From NCBI GenBank assembly GCA_021810735.1, contig JAJZIF010000115.1, positions 1 through 9,159 of the forward strand: a stretch of 9,159 nt of DNA. The letters run 5' to 3'. The notes beneath the pieces were generated by a model. It was given only the letters and a program-made list of their open reading frames with translations. It searched no databases and was not told where the DNA came from. Position 1 is the stretch's first letter; every line of letters begins with the position of its first letter. Source of the DNA: Acidobacteriota bacterium (lineage in GTDB: Bacteria; Acidobacteriota; Terriglobia; Terriglobales; Acidobacteriaceae). The translations under genes and the position numbers were made by a program. Below are positions 1 to 7,181 of the stretch, one piece after another.

Positions 1-645
1 CCTTGCCATCGTCCGTGATGGTATCCATGCTTTTTTCACCTCATGCATAGAAAATGTCAGCCGGTCCCTTACAAGACCCAGGCCCATGGCCACGCCGGAG
101 GTTAACGCGATCGACCAATATGCGGTGCTCAGAGAGAGACGGTGTAGCCATAGCAGAACCGCCAGGACAATCACCTGTCCGAAGTAGCTGACAGTGTCAT
201 TCCACAGGGCCTCGTGCGCCTTACGGGAACAGAAGTAGTAGCGGCGCAGCCAATCCTGCATTTGAAAGAGAGCGACAGTCGCGGTGTATGCCGCGATAAA
301 CGTAAGAGAAATAAGGCCCGGTTTGAAAAGGCACAAAAGCGCAGAACATAGAACCCACAGTACGGAAAGGCCCGCACAAAACAGAGTTTGCATTCCCATC
401 ATCCCACGCAGGTACTCTAGTTTACTCCAGGGCTCGGCAAGTCCGGGAGCCAGTGTGACCATAGGCGCCGAAACGAAGCTTACCTGTAAGCTATTGGCGA
501 ATAGCAGGATCGTGTAAGCTATCGTGAACTGTCCGAATCCGTGTAAGCCCAGACCGCGTACCAGCAAGATACCCGTAAGGAAGTTGGAGCCGCTAACTAC
601 CGCCTGATCGATCACCGTCAATAATGAACTTCGTCCACCCAGCAT
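1..645 (-). CDS. wzx: Wzx-type polysaccharide flippase, N-terminal part (cut by window edge)
   Basis: The minus frame is open from an ATG at 645 to base 1, giving 215 residues with no stop; the C-terminal half lies outside the window. The protein is strongly hydrophobic, with likely membrane segments near residues 12-30, 38-60, 86-107, 111-130, 154-168 and 174-192. The motif QDWLRRYYF at 130-138 is the kind seen after the fourth helix of polysaccharide-biosynthesis (Wzx/MOP superfamily) flippases. By family it would move undecaprenyl-diphosphate-linked repeat units across the inner membrane to supply Wzy. An in-frame TGA lies a few codons upstream, so the start is bounded; the nearest Shine-Dalgarno-like GGAG is about 13 bases before the ATG, which is long. 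It is the last visible gene of the minus-strand cluster, 132 bases after the hydrolase, with its own promoter candidate. A flippase is well supported; its substrate cannot be read. Confidence 0.8.
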   Translation of the reverse strand, partial: MLGGRSSLLTVIDQAVVSGSNFLTGILLVRGLGLHGFGQFTIAYTILLFANSLQVSFVSAPMVTLAPGLAEPWSKLEYLRGMMGMQTLFCAGLSVLWVLCSALLCLFKPGLISLTFIAAYTATVALFQMQDWLRRYYFCSRKAHEALWNDTVSYFGQVIVLAVLLWLHRLSLSTAYWSIALTSGVAMGLGLVRDRLTFSMHEVKKAWIPSRTMAR

Positions 646-704
646 GATCTGATCGCAGCTCCATTGCAGATGTCAAAAAACCAGGAGTTCGGAGTTGTGC
701 TTAA

Positions 705-733
705 CTTATAATGGCGTTTCTCCGGCATTACAA
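705..733 (-). promoter_or_regulatory. Candidate sigma70 promoter for wzx
   Basis: On the minus strand a -35 box TTGTAA (728-733) and a -10 box TATAAG (705-710) are separated by exactly 17 bases. They match 4/6 and 5/6 of the sigma70 consensus. Transcription would begin near 698 and leave a leader of about 50 bases before the wzx ATG at 645. It sits in the only sizeable gap of the minus-strand cluster (646-777), in which I see no terminator. Confidence 0.45.
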
Positions 734-777
734 GGAAAAGGCACCTCGCAGTGGAACATTGTCGACTGTAAGAGTCA

Positions 778-2076
778 TCATTGCGATAGAAACAGGGGGG
801 AGGGTCCAATGCGTATTGTGGGTGACATTCCTTTCGGTGAGTCGTTGATGTCTACAATCGTCCTGATGTTCCACGATCCCGGCACTGCAAATGGCTGGTC
901 CCCTGTGTCGTTCCACACTATCCAAGTGGATTGATTGGGTCTAGGCTCGATGTGGACCCGCCAGGTGCCCGCTTGACTTCGTTCGCATGACAGCATTCGT
1001 GAACCGATGAGCCACCGCGCCGTTGTTCTGTAAACATCGGTAGCCGGCTTGTCGGTGCGGCCACGATCATCTGCCAGGCCGTAATGGGCCTCGTCCCATG
1101 CGTACCAGTAGAAACGCTGCAATCCGATCGCCCAACCGATCACATAAGCGCGCGCGATCATGTTCTGAGACTCCGGGCCGGAAAGAACCGGCACATGGGC
1201 ATAAAAGGCAGCAAACGTCTGTCTGGCGCCAGGGACGTTCGCAATCGCATATCCTGCTTCCGTATTCCATATCGGTTTATCCTGCAGCCCGTAAGTGGCC
1301 AGCACGGAGCGAAGCTGCTGAACCATGCCAACCATCTTTTCCGGTATCGCGTTCGTATAGATATCGGTATAGAAGTGATAGCCGATAACATCGCAGGTAC
1401 ACCCGCCCGCCTTGGTGACGAACGAGCTTAGATAGGGATAGGGATTGGTGCCAGGAGACAGCGAAGAGGATATTACCGTTGCTGAAGGATCGATCGCCTT
1501 AATTGTCGCGTAGGCGGCTTTGTCCAGAGCTACCATAGCATCCAGGCTCCCGGTAAAAGACGCCTTTTGGTTGGGCTCATTCCAAAGCGCGTATGTATGT
1601 ACCTTCCCCCGATAGCGCGTAACCACCGTACGCACATAGTTTCGCCAATCGTCCAGGTTGGCTGCCTCCGCTCGGATTCCAGGCTTGTCCCACGCATCGT
1701 ACGCGGTCTCGTTCGGCCTTGCGGAGGCCCACGGAGCGGTACGGCCTAGAATCAAGCCGATATCTACATTCTCTTGCAAGGCAGCGGCGACTTCCTGGTC
1801 AGGAACGGCGAAAGTCCAGCGGGCTTTGCTTGGCTCGACGCGATCCCAGGTCGCTTTGGAGGTGAGCCAGCTCTTCGCTGGGATACGAGGCAATGGATCC
1901 TCGGGATTCAGGCAACATACTACGCCGAAATACTCTGCTGGAATAGCAGACCCCGAAGGAACCACCCGCATCGCTGTCCGTGGCTCCTGCCCGGGACTTA
2001 ACGATGACGATAACACCACCAGGAATGCCACCCACAGGCACACTACTCTTGGATCCACCCGATCCATCCCACTCAT
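778..2076 (-). CDS. Secreted GH39/PslG-like clan GH-A glycoside hydrolase
   Basis: This is a 432-residue protein. The start at 2076 is chosen because its ATG overlaps the wzy stop as ATGA; the frame extends 28 codons further upstream, but that part lies inside wzy. An N-terminal signal peptide (hydrophobic stretch near residues 9-27) sends it to the periplasm or beyond. A TIM-barrel of clan GH-A follows: ALWNEP (163-168) gives the acid/base Glu167, YHFYTD (233-238) is a barrel-strand motif, and WNTEAGY (270-276) gives the nucleophile Glu273. The last ~60 residues look like a small beta-sandwich. Size, spacing of the two glutamates and operon context resemble PslG, the GH39 endoglycosidase of the Pseudomonas psl locus. 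It probably cleaves the polymer made by this cluster, for periplasmic clean-up, length control or release; the linkage is unknown. GH5 or another GH-A family cannot be excluded. Confidence 0.85.
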   Translation of the reverse strand: MSGMDRVDPRVVCLWVAFLVVLSSSLSPGQEPRTAMRVVPSGSAIPAEYFGVVCCLNPEDPLPRIPAKSWLTSKATWDRVEPSKARWTFAVPDQEVAAALQENVDIGLILGRTAPWASARPNETAYDAWDKPGIRAEAANLDDWRNYVRTVVTRYRGKVHTYALWNEPNQKASFTGSLDAMVALDKAAYATIKAIDPSATVISSSLSPGTNPYPYLSSFVTKAGGCTCDVIGYHFYTDIYTNAIPEKMVGMVQQLRSVLATYGLQDKPIWNTEAGYAIANVPGARQTFAAFYAHVPVLSGPESQNMIARAYVIGWAIGLQRFYWYAWDEAHYGLADDRGRTDKPATDVYRTTARWLIGSRMLSCERSQAGTWRVHIEPRPNQSTWIVWNDTGDQPFAVPGSWNIRTIVDINDSPKGMSPTIRIGPSPLFLSQ

Positions 2077-3365
2077 GACGCCACCGGCAGTGCCTGCTGA
2101 TACATATAGACGGAATATTCGGCTGAGACCTTCCGTGCGTCGGATGAGGCGACAAGACAAATCAGGAGTATAGCGCCCAATTGGCTATAGGGCTTCATAA
2201 GCAAGGGAGTGAGCGTGGCGAAGACAATGAGCTGAATTACGGAGAGAAACATGAAACGTCCACTCAATGTTGACTTTGCCGACCTATAGCTATTCAAGAA
2301 TCCGACGATGTATACCCAGAGAACCAACAATCCGGCCAAGCTTCCGCCAGAGGCGAGTGCCTGCAGCAGTTCGTTATGGCAGTGCATCGGACTCCAATAA
2401 GATACGCTCGTAAATTGCGGCAGAACGTGTTTCACTCCGTCAATGTATCCATAACCCAGCAGCGGCCTTGCAGAAATCGCCTTGACCGCAGCAGACCACA
2501 CCAACGCGCGATCCGAAAGTGTTCGCAGATTCTGCTGGCCTTCGCCTCGTTCCAGCAGCCGGACGACTGGCCCGGAGAAAACCAGAAATGTTGCGATTCC
2601 CGTAATCAGTCCCACTACACCCATGATCCGGACTCTACTTCGACGGGAGACGACAACATAGGCGATGATGGAGAGCGCGAAACCAGCCCATGCTCCCCGG
2701 GAATATGTCAGTAACAAACTAACCAAAGCCACGCTGCACAACGCGATTCTAGTGACGGAGCGCCGAAAAAGAAATGCATGCCAGAACGCGATTCCAGCCA
2801 CCACTCCAAGGCCGTTGGGATGGATCAGGTATCCTCCCAGCCGGAACTGGACCACCCCCGTCGATTCCACCGGGACGGAGAATGCGAGCGACGGGAAGAA
2901 AGGCAGCGCTAACCATACAATCGCCAGGCAGGCCCAGCAGATGGCAGCAATCATTTCTCTTGCCACATGCGGAGCTTCCAGGATGGGCGCTCCACTATAT
3001 GCGCTGACGAGCAAGATGTAACCGAGGACCCATTCACACATCCGATAGACGCTGATGGAGACGTTATCATTCGGGCTGGCCAGGGACGTCACCACAAGCA
3101 ATCCCAGCAGAAGGAGCCACGGTGTGCGACCAAATCTGACTGGCCTTAGGGAGACATTGCGATGGCTGATTGCGGTGAGATAGAAGAGGAGGGCGAGACA
3201 GGACAGGGTCAGGGCAATATCTGCAATGGACTGACGATTGAACACGCCGAAATCGTGAGTGTTGCCTGTTGCGTCGAACTTAACGAATCCAGGGACGCCT
3301 ATCGCATAGATTATGAACAGCCAGTAGCGCAGGAGATATCGAGATGTTGCGGACTGTATCGGCAT
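2073..3365 (-). CDS. wzy: Wzy/O-antigen ligase-family polysaccharide polymerase
   Basis: This 430-residue inner-membrane protein has about ten or more hydrophobic segments and belongs to the O-antigen ligase/polymerase (Wzy_C) family. Family hallmarks are visible: GGYLIHPNGLG (177-187), the arginine of TYSRGAWAG (220-228), a large periplasmic loop with LSDRALVW (283-290) and ARPLLGYGY (299-307), and HNELLQALASGG (330-341). Members join lipid-linked repeat units (polymerase) or transfer chains to lipid A (WaaL ligase); beside wzc, wza, wzx and a polymer hydrolase, polymerase is the better call. The ATG at 3365 lies 26 bases after the wza stop with only a weak GAGA ribosome-binding site. Its TGA overlaps the hydrolase ATG, which suggests translational coupling. 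Sequence in this family is poorly conserved, so polymerase versus ligase rests mainly on context. Confidence 0.85.
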   Translation of the reverse strand: MPIQSATSRYLLRYWLFIIYAIGVPGFVKFDATGNTHDFGVFNRQSIADIALTLSCLALLFYLTAISHRNVSLRPVRFGRTPWLLLLGLLVVTSLASPNDNVSISVYRMCEWVLGYILLVSAYSGAPILEAPHVAREMIAAICWACLAIVWLALPFFPSLAFSVPVESTGVVQFRLGGYLIHPNGLGVVAGIAFWHAFLFRRSVTRIALCSVALVSLLLTYSRGAWAGFALSIIAYVVVSRRSRVRIMGVVGLITGIATFLVFSGPVVRLLERGEGQQNLRTLSDRALVWSAAVKAISARPLLGYGYIDGVKHVLPQFTSVSYWSPMHCHNELLQALASGGSLAGLLVLWVYIVGFLNSYRSAKSTLSGRFMFLSVIQLIVFATLTPLLMKPYSQLGAILLICLVASSDARKVSAEYSVYMYQQALPVAS

Positions 3366-3391
3366 GGATATCTCGCGTGCACCGAAATTGA

Positions 3392-4420
3392 CTAATGGAC
3401 AACAAAAATTGCGGCTGATGCAGTTTCCCCTACGATAGATGCGCCGGAAGAGAATACCGCTTTGATTTTGCTGACGGGAACATAGACGATGTCTTCCGCT
3501 TCCAATTGGAGCGGTTTGACTTTGCCACTTGTAATTCCCTTGTACGAAAGCGGAATTTCTTTCAGTGTGCCGTCAGGTTCGTGTCTGACGACTCGAAGGC
3601 CCCCGATCTTTGCTTGCATAGATGTTCCCCATGCAAGGGAAAGCGCCTGCGCCACATTCAGGGTCCCATTCTCCTGCATGACATATCCACCAGGCCGGTT
3701 CACTGCGCCCAGGACGTAGACGATACCCGCGCGAAGGACTGTTACCGTATCTCCCGGCTGTACTTGTACATCCCGGATAGTATTTCCCTTGCTGCCGGCC
3801 GGGTCCCGATAGACAGTCGATGTGGTTCCGTTCTCCCCTGTGTGCTGGACCCGAACAGAATCGCCCGCCAGGTTGGTCTGTCCTCCTGCCATCCCGATGA
3901 CATCCCGCAGGCTGTGCGGCGCGAGCAGTTGAATGCGACCTGGCGCTTGGACTTCTCCCAATACGGTCACGCTTGCAGAGGCATATTGCTCAATGTTCAG
4001 AGTTACCTGTGGATTGGTCAGAATTTGTTTCTTGCGAAACTGGGCCTCGAGATTTTGTTCAGCGTCCGTTATGGTCAGTCCAGCCAGGTGGATGCTCCCA
4101 AGAAGCGGAAGACTGAGGTTGCCCTGACCATCTATCCGTGCTTGTGTCGATAATTCCGGCTCATCGTACACCTCGATATTCAGCAGGAAACCAGGCGCAA
4201 GTTTCAAACTGGCGAAGTCCTCCGGCACCGCGGTCAGCGGCCCGTTCGGAAGCCCTCGCGCCCCCTGCGCACGTTGAGTATCGGGGTTGATGGCAAGCGT
4301 GGAGGCTGTACCTGCAGCCCCAACCTGGTTCGGTTGCTGCGCAAACGCCATAGGCATCATTGCAATTGCGAATGTTGCCAGAGATAGCAGGCTCCATGTC
4401 ATCCGGTTGTTCTTACGCAT
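3392..4420 (-). CDS. wza: Wza-type outer-membrane polysaccharide exporter
   Basis: This is a 342-residue periplasmic/outer-membrane export protein. The start is set at the ATG at 4420, which has AGGAG four bases upstream and opens a clean signal peptide: KNNR, a hydrophobic core, then AFA before QQ (cut after residue 27). An upstream in-frame start at 4477 would lie inside wzc and spoil the signal peptide. The Poly_export domain (about 68-147) contains PGFLLNIEVYDEPEL and ITDAEQNLEAQF. Two SLBB domains follow: VLGEVQAPG (153-161) and VLGAVNRPGGY (236-246). The C-terminus (about 323-342) is hydrophobic, as expected for a pore helix or anchor. By family it forms the oligomeric channel that takes polymer from Wzc/Wzy through the outer membrane. 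Unlike E. coli Wza there is no lipobox cysteine. It overlaps the wzc end by 8 bases (ATGCGTAA). Confidence 0.9.
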   Translation of the reverse strand: MRKNNRMTWSLLSLATFAIAMMPMAFAQQPNQVGAAGTASTLAINPDTQRAQGARGLPNGPLTAVPEDFASLKLAPGFLLNIEVYDEPELSTQARIDGQGNLSLPLLGSIHLAGLTITDAEQNLEAQFRKKQILTNPQVTLNIEQYASASVTVLGEVQAPGRIQLLAPHSLRDVIGMAGGQTNLAGDSVRVQHTGENGTTSTVYRDPAGSKGNTIRDVQVQPGDTVTVLRAGIVYVLGAVNRPGGYVMQENGTLNVAQALSLAWGTSMQAKIGGLRVVRHEPDGTLKEIPLSYKGITSGKVKPLQLEAEDIVYVPVSKIKAVFSSGASIVGETASAAIFVVH

Positions 4421-6761
4421 GGCTCTCCTCAAAGTATTTCCCGCCCCCGTTATGTCCGTAGGCGTAGTAATAGTCAACCGATTTCAGATCTACCCCGTTC
4501 AAGATAAAACCGACGGCTCCAAACCCATTTCGCTTCAGGAGTTCGGGTAGTCCATTGAGCACTCTCCGGTTTGTCAAGTCCGTCCGGACCACGGCAAGGG
4601 TAGCATCCACTTGTGCGGACATAATGCTCGCATCCGTTACCAGCAGCATCGGCGGACTATCGATGACGATCAGGTCATAATTCGCTTTCACGCCGGAAAG
4701 CAAGTCACGGAAAGATTTGGAACATAAGAGTTCCGCAGGCATAGCTGGCTTGTTCCCAGACGGCAACAGCGACAGGTTCGGCATGGTGGAGTGCGCCCTT
4801 GTGTGTGAGGCAAGCAGTGGAGCACCAGACAAGGCTTCGCTAAGCCCCGGTGACTTGCCGGCGCCAAACATTTCGTGCAGGCGAGAATTACGCATGTCGG
4901 CATCCACCAGCAAGACCTTCTTTCCGGCTTGTGCAAACGCTACTGCGATGTTGTAGGCAACCGTCGTCTTGCCTTCCCCTACAAGAGGGCTGGTGACGAG
5001 CAGCGTGCGCAAGGACTCCGAGTCAAACAATAGGGAAATCGAGGTGCGAAGCGCTCTATACGATTCCGCCATCGACGACATCGGGTGCGTGATCAGCAAG
5101 CTCGACTCCGTTGAGTTTATCTGGTTCAGCTTCGGCAGGGCATGACCGTTCTGTCTTGGAACCATGGCGCGCGGGATCGAGGCCAGCACCGGCATCTGCA
5201 CAGAAGCATTGAGTTGATCTGCCGTTTTAATCGTTTCGTCGAAGTATTCGCCGGCGAATGCGGATGAGATACCGAAGAACACGCCTAACGCCATTCCGAT
5301 GGCAAGGTACAGGAGCGGATTAGGACGCGTGGGTGTCACGATGGGCCTGGCTGGATCGGCGATTCCTATGTTGGTTGCCCGAAGGCCAGCCTGTACGTTT
5401 GCCTCCTGCAATTTGCTATAAAGGCCATCGTAGAGTTGACGGCTTGAATCGGCCTCCTGCGCCAATATCTGCAATTTCACAGTGCTTGCGTTTAGCTTGC
5501 CTGCTTCGTCTTGCTGTCTTGTGAACACGCGACGTAAGTCTTCCTCATTCTTCGCCGCCAGCATGTAGTCGTTGCGGGCGCGGGCGTTGATCTTTGAGAG
5601 CTCATCGGAAAGTTGCTGAGACAGATTCGTGAGTTGACTCCCGATTTCCATGAGGCGTGGATTCTTTGGCCCGTATTTTGTAACCATGTCTGCATAAGTA
5701 AGCTTTGTCGCAGACTGTTGCTGACGAAGGCTTTGCAGTAACTCCAACCCACTGCCCTGGGCTAAGACCGCCGAACTGGCAATTCCAGGCAATCCGCTTG
5801 ACGCCAGACCGATGACCACCTCTGGATTGTCTGTCTCGGTCATGTGGTAAATGGCCTCTTTAGACAGCCGGTTTGATTCTGCGGCGGTAAGCTCCTGGTT
5901 CAGACTATCCAGCCGGTCCAGAATAGGAATGTGCGTCATTCCACCCGCGCCGCCAGCCTGGCCAAGGGACCCAATCAAAAGAGTGTTCAACCCAGTTTGC
6001 TGCTCGTATGCGGCGAGTCTACCTTGAGATAACTCCACCTTATGCTTTAACTGATCCAACTGAGCGGCCAGCCACTGCGAAGCCTGCCCGGTCGCTCCCG
6101 CGCGGGCCTCAAAGCTGATGTATTCGCTGACCACGTCGTTTGCGATCTTGGAAGCTAGTGTGGGATCGGGATACAGCACACTTACAGTTATCATCCGCGT
6201 GCTTGGAACGTTTTTCACAGTCAGATGCTTGGAGAATATTTTCAGGAGCCGTTCCCGCGTTGCCGGCGCTTTGTCTAAAGGGAGTCCACGCTCCGCTTCG
6301 ATTCTGGCATTCGTTCCATCTATCCAGCCCATAAGGGTCGGTCTGAATGCAAAGGTCTCCGTCTTCTGGAGATTGAGGTGGTCGATCACCGCCAAAGCAA
6401 TACTGTCATTTGTCAACACAGCGATATGCGTGGCCATTTCGGTCTTAAGGTCGTCAGGAGTAGGCGCAGTCGCTGCGTCATGCAACAGGTTGACCGTCGC
6501 AGTGTCATCCTTGCCTATCTGGATCGTCGCGGTGCCGGTGTATTGGCGTGGTAAAAAAATGCAGACGAGGGCAGCTAAGACAAGAAACCCCAAGGTAACG
6601 TACGCGATTAAATACTTGCGTTTGCGGAGTACCCTTAGGAGACTTCGCAGTGTCTCATCCTGATGCGCGTCAGTAAATTCCATTCCGGAGGGGGGGCTTG
6701 GCAGATAAGGCGTAGGGAGCGGAAGAGGAAGACCGGTTCGATGCAGAATAGGCGTGGACAT
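4413..6761 (-). CDS. wzc: Wzc-type co-polymerase with bacterial tyrosine kinase domain
   Basis: This 782-residue inner-membrane protein joins a Wzz chain-length domain to a cytoplasmic BY-kinase. Membrane segments fall near residues 50-70 and 482-504, the second preceded by the proline-rich motif ARPIVTPTRPNP (471-482). Between them lies a long periplasmic region with coiled-coil-like stretches. The kinase shows the oligomerisation motif ESYRALR (566-572, EX2RX2R), Walker A VGEGKTT (594-600), Walker A' LLVDADMR (617-624), Walker B LIVIDSPP (697-704), and a C-terminal tyrosine cluster (Tyr764-766, 768, 776). Cyclic phosphorylation of that tail is known in Wzc to drive octamer assembly and disassembly and so set polymer length. 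The ATG at 6761 is preferred because AAGGAG lies 11 bases before it; a GTG at 6803 would add 14 residues without a good site. The N-terminal ~25 residues are unusually proline-rich. It is the first gene of the minus-strand operon. Confidence 0.95.
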   Translation of the reverse strand: MSTPILHRTGLPLPLPTPYLPSPPSGMEFTDAHQDETLRSLLRVLRKRKYLIAYVTLGFLVLAALVCIFLPRQYTGTATIQIGKDDTATVNLLHDAATAPTPDDLKTEMATHIAVLTNDSIALAVIDHLNLQKTETFAFRPTLMGWIDGTNARIEAERGLPLDKAPATRERLLKIFSKHLTVKNVPSTRMITVSVLYPDPTLASKIANDVVSEYISFEARAGATGQASQWLAAQLDQLKHKVELSQGRLAAYEQQTGLNTLLIGSLGQAGGAGGMTHIPILDRLDSLNQELTAAESNRLSKEAIYHMTETDNPEVVIGLASSGLPGIASSAVLAQGSGLELLQSLRQQQSATKLTYADMVTKYGPKNPRLMEIGSQLTNLSQQLSDELSKINARARNDYMLAAKNEEDLRRVFTRQQDEAGKLNASTVKLQILAQEADSSRQLYDGLYSKLQEANVQAGLRATNIGIADPARPIVTPTRPNPLLYLAIGMALGVFFGISSAFAGEYFDETIKTADQLNASVQMPVLASIPRAMVPRQNGHALPKLNQINSTESSLLITHPMSSMAESYRALRTSISLLFDSESLRTLLVTSPLVGEGKTTVAYNIAVAFAQAGKKVLLVDADMRNSRLHEMFGAGKSPGLSEALSGAPLLASHTRAHSTMPNLSLLPSGNKPAMPAELLCSKSFRDLLSGVKANYDLIVIDSPPMLLVTDASIMSAQVDATLAVVRTDLTNRRVLNGLPELLKRNGFGAVGFILNGVDLKSVDYYYAYGHNGGGKYFEESHA
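4425..4429 (-). promoter_or_regulatory. Ribosome binding site of wza (AGGAG)
   Basis: AGGAG within GAGGAG lies four bases before the ATG at 4420, inside the last codons of wzc. It decides the start over the longer frame from 4477. Confidence 0.65.
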
Positions 6762-6772
6762 TTGCTTGCGAG

Positions 6773-6778
6773 CTCCTT
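6773..6778 (-). promoter_or_regulatory. Ribosome binding site of wzc (AAGGAG)
   Basis: AAGGAG lies 11 bases before the ATG at 6761. The alternatives, GTG at 6803 and ATG at 6683, have no such site, so it decides the start. Confidence 0.6.
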
Positions 6779-6812
6779 GCCTTTCAACTCGGCAGAATTC
6801 CACAAAGTTTCC

Positions 6813-6848
6813 AGAGTTCCGTCGGGAATCAAAGAGTAGCGGAACTCT
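6813..6848. repeat. 9-bp perfect inverted repeat upstream of wzc
   Basis: AGAGTTCCG (6813-6821) and its exact reverse complement CGGAACTCT (6840-6848) are separated by 18 bases. One arm lies in the spacer of the candidate wzc promoter and the other just downstream of its predicted start point. It could be a regulator-binding pair or a leader hairpin. Confidence 0.55.
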
Positions 6849-6861
6849 CCGGTTTGCTCAA
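6833..6861 (-). promoter_or_regulatory. Candidate promoter of the wzc-wza-wzy-hydrolase operon
   Basis: On the minus strand, TTGAGC (6856-6861) and TACTCT (6833-6838) have a 17-base spacer. The -35 matches 4/6 and the -10 only 3/6 of the sigma70 consensus, so this would be a weak or activated promoter. The leader would be about 65 bases to the wzc ATG. Confidence 0.25.
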
Positions 6862-6872
6862 TGAGACATTCT

Positions 6873-6887
6873 GCCCATATTTTGGGC
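6873..6887. promoter_or_regulatory. Operator-like palindrome between divergent promoters
   Basis: GCCCA-TATTT-TGGGC is a 5-bp-arm inverted repeat with an AT-only centre. It lies between the candidate -35 boxes of the wzc side (ending at 6861) and the glycosyltransferase side (starting at 6900), where one bound regulator could act on both. The arms are short, so chance is possible. Confidence 0.3.
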
Positions 6888-6899
6888 GAGCATATTGCT

Positions 6900-6929
6900 T
6901 TGACAGGCTCAAGATATCGCTTCTAGGAT
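6900..6929 (+). promoter_or_regulatory. Candidate sigma70 promoter for the glycosyltransferase gene
   Basis: A perfect -35 TTGACA (6900-6905) is followed after 18 bases by TAGGAT (6924-6929), 4/6 of the -10 consensus. Transcription would begin near 6936, leaving a leader of about 245 bases to the ATG at 7182. I see no convincing small gene or riboswitch in that leader. Confidence 0.4.
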
Positions 6930-7171
6930 TCTCGGTATTGCAGCCGTATTCTCCTGCCAAACTAGCTCTCACGCGCTCTTCCAAGCCGTGCTCCGTTGGT
7001 TAAGTTGCCGGAGAGAACTTATCGATGAGTTCGCATTTCTGAATGGTGACTGACCGGCAGGCAGCTTCCGGAACCGGGAATGGCCAGTCCGATGGAACTG
7101 TACATCCTTGCATTGAACTGCGGACGACCAGGACTGCGAGTCATTCAAACCATTTCGAGACAAAAGACCAC

Positions 7172-7175
7172 GGAG
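7172..7175 (+). promoter_or_regulatory. Ribosome binding site of the glycosyltransferase (GGAG)
   Basis: GGAG with a six-base spacer precedes the ATG at 7182. It supports that start over the in-frame ATG at 7080, whose extra 34 residues do not look like a glycosyltransferase N-terminus. Confidence 0.6.
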
Positions 7176-7181
7176 CTGAGG

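Noticed and set aside
2077..2160. Longer hydrolase start at 2160
   Set aside because: It would place 28 extra residues inside wzy and bury the signal peptide; the ATGA junction at 2073-2076 gives a clean secretory N-terminus.
3506..4153. Plus-strand open frame of 215 codons
   Set aside because: It lies wholly antisense to wza, is rich in Arg/Cys/His as expected of a shadow frame, and has no recognisable motif.
6118..6663. Plus-strand open frame of 181 codons
   Set aside because: It is antisense to the Wzz domain of wzc, whose motifs are unambiguous; it is a shadow frame.
7080..7181. Longer glycosyltransferase start at 7080
   Set aside because: The extra 34 residues show no family similarity, while the ATG at 7182 has a well-spaced GGAG and begins the canonical first beta strand.
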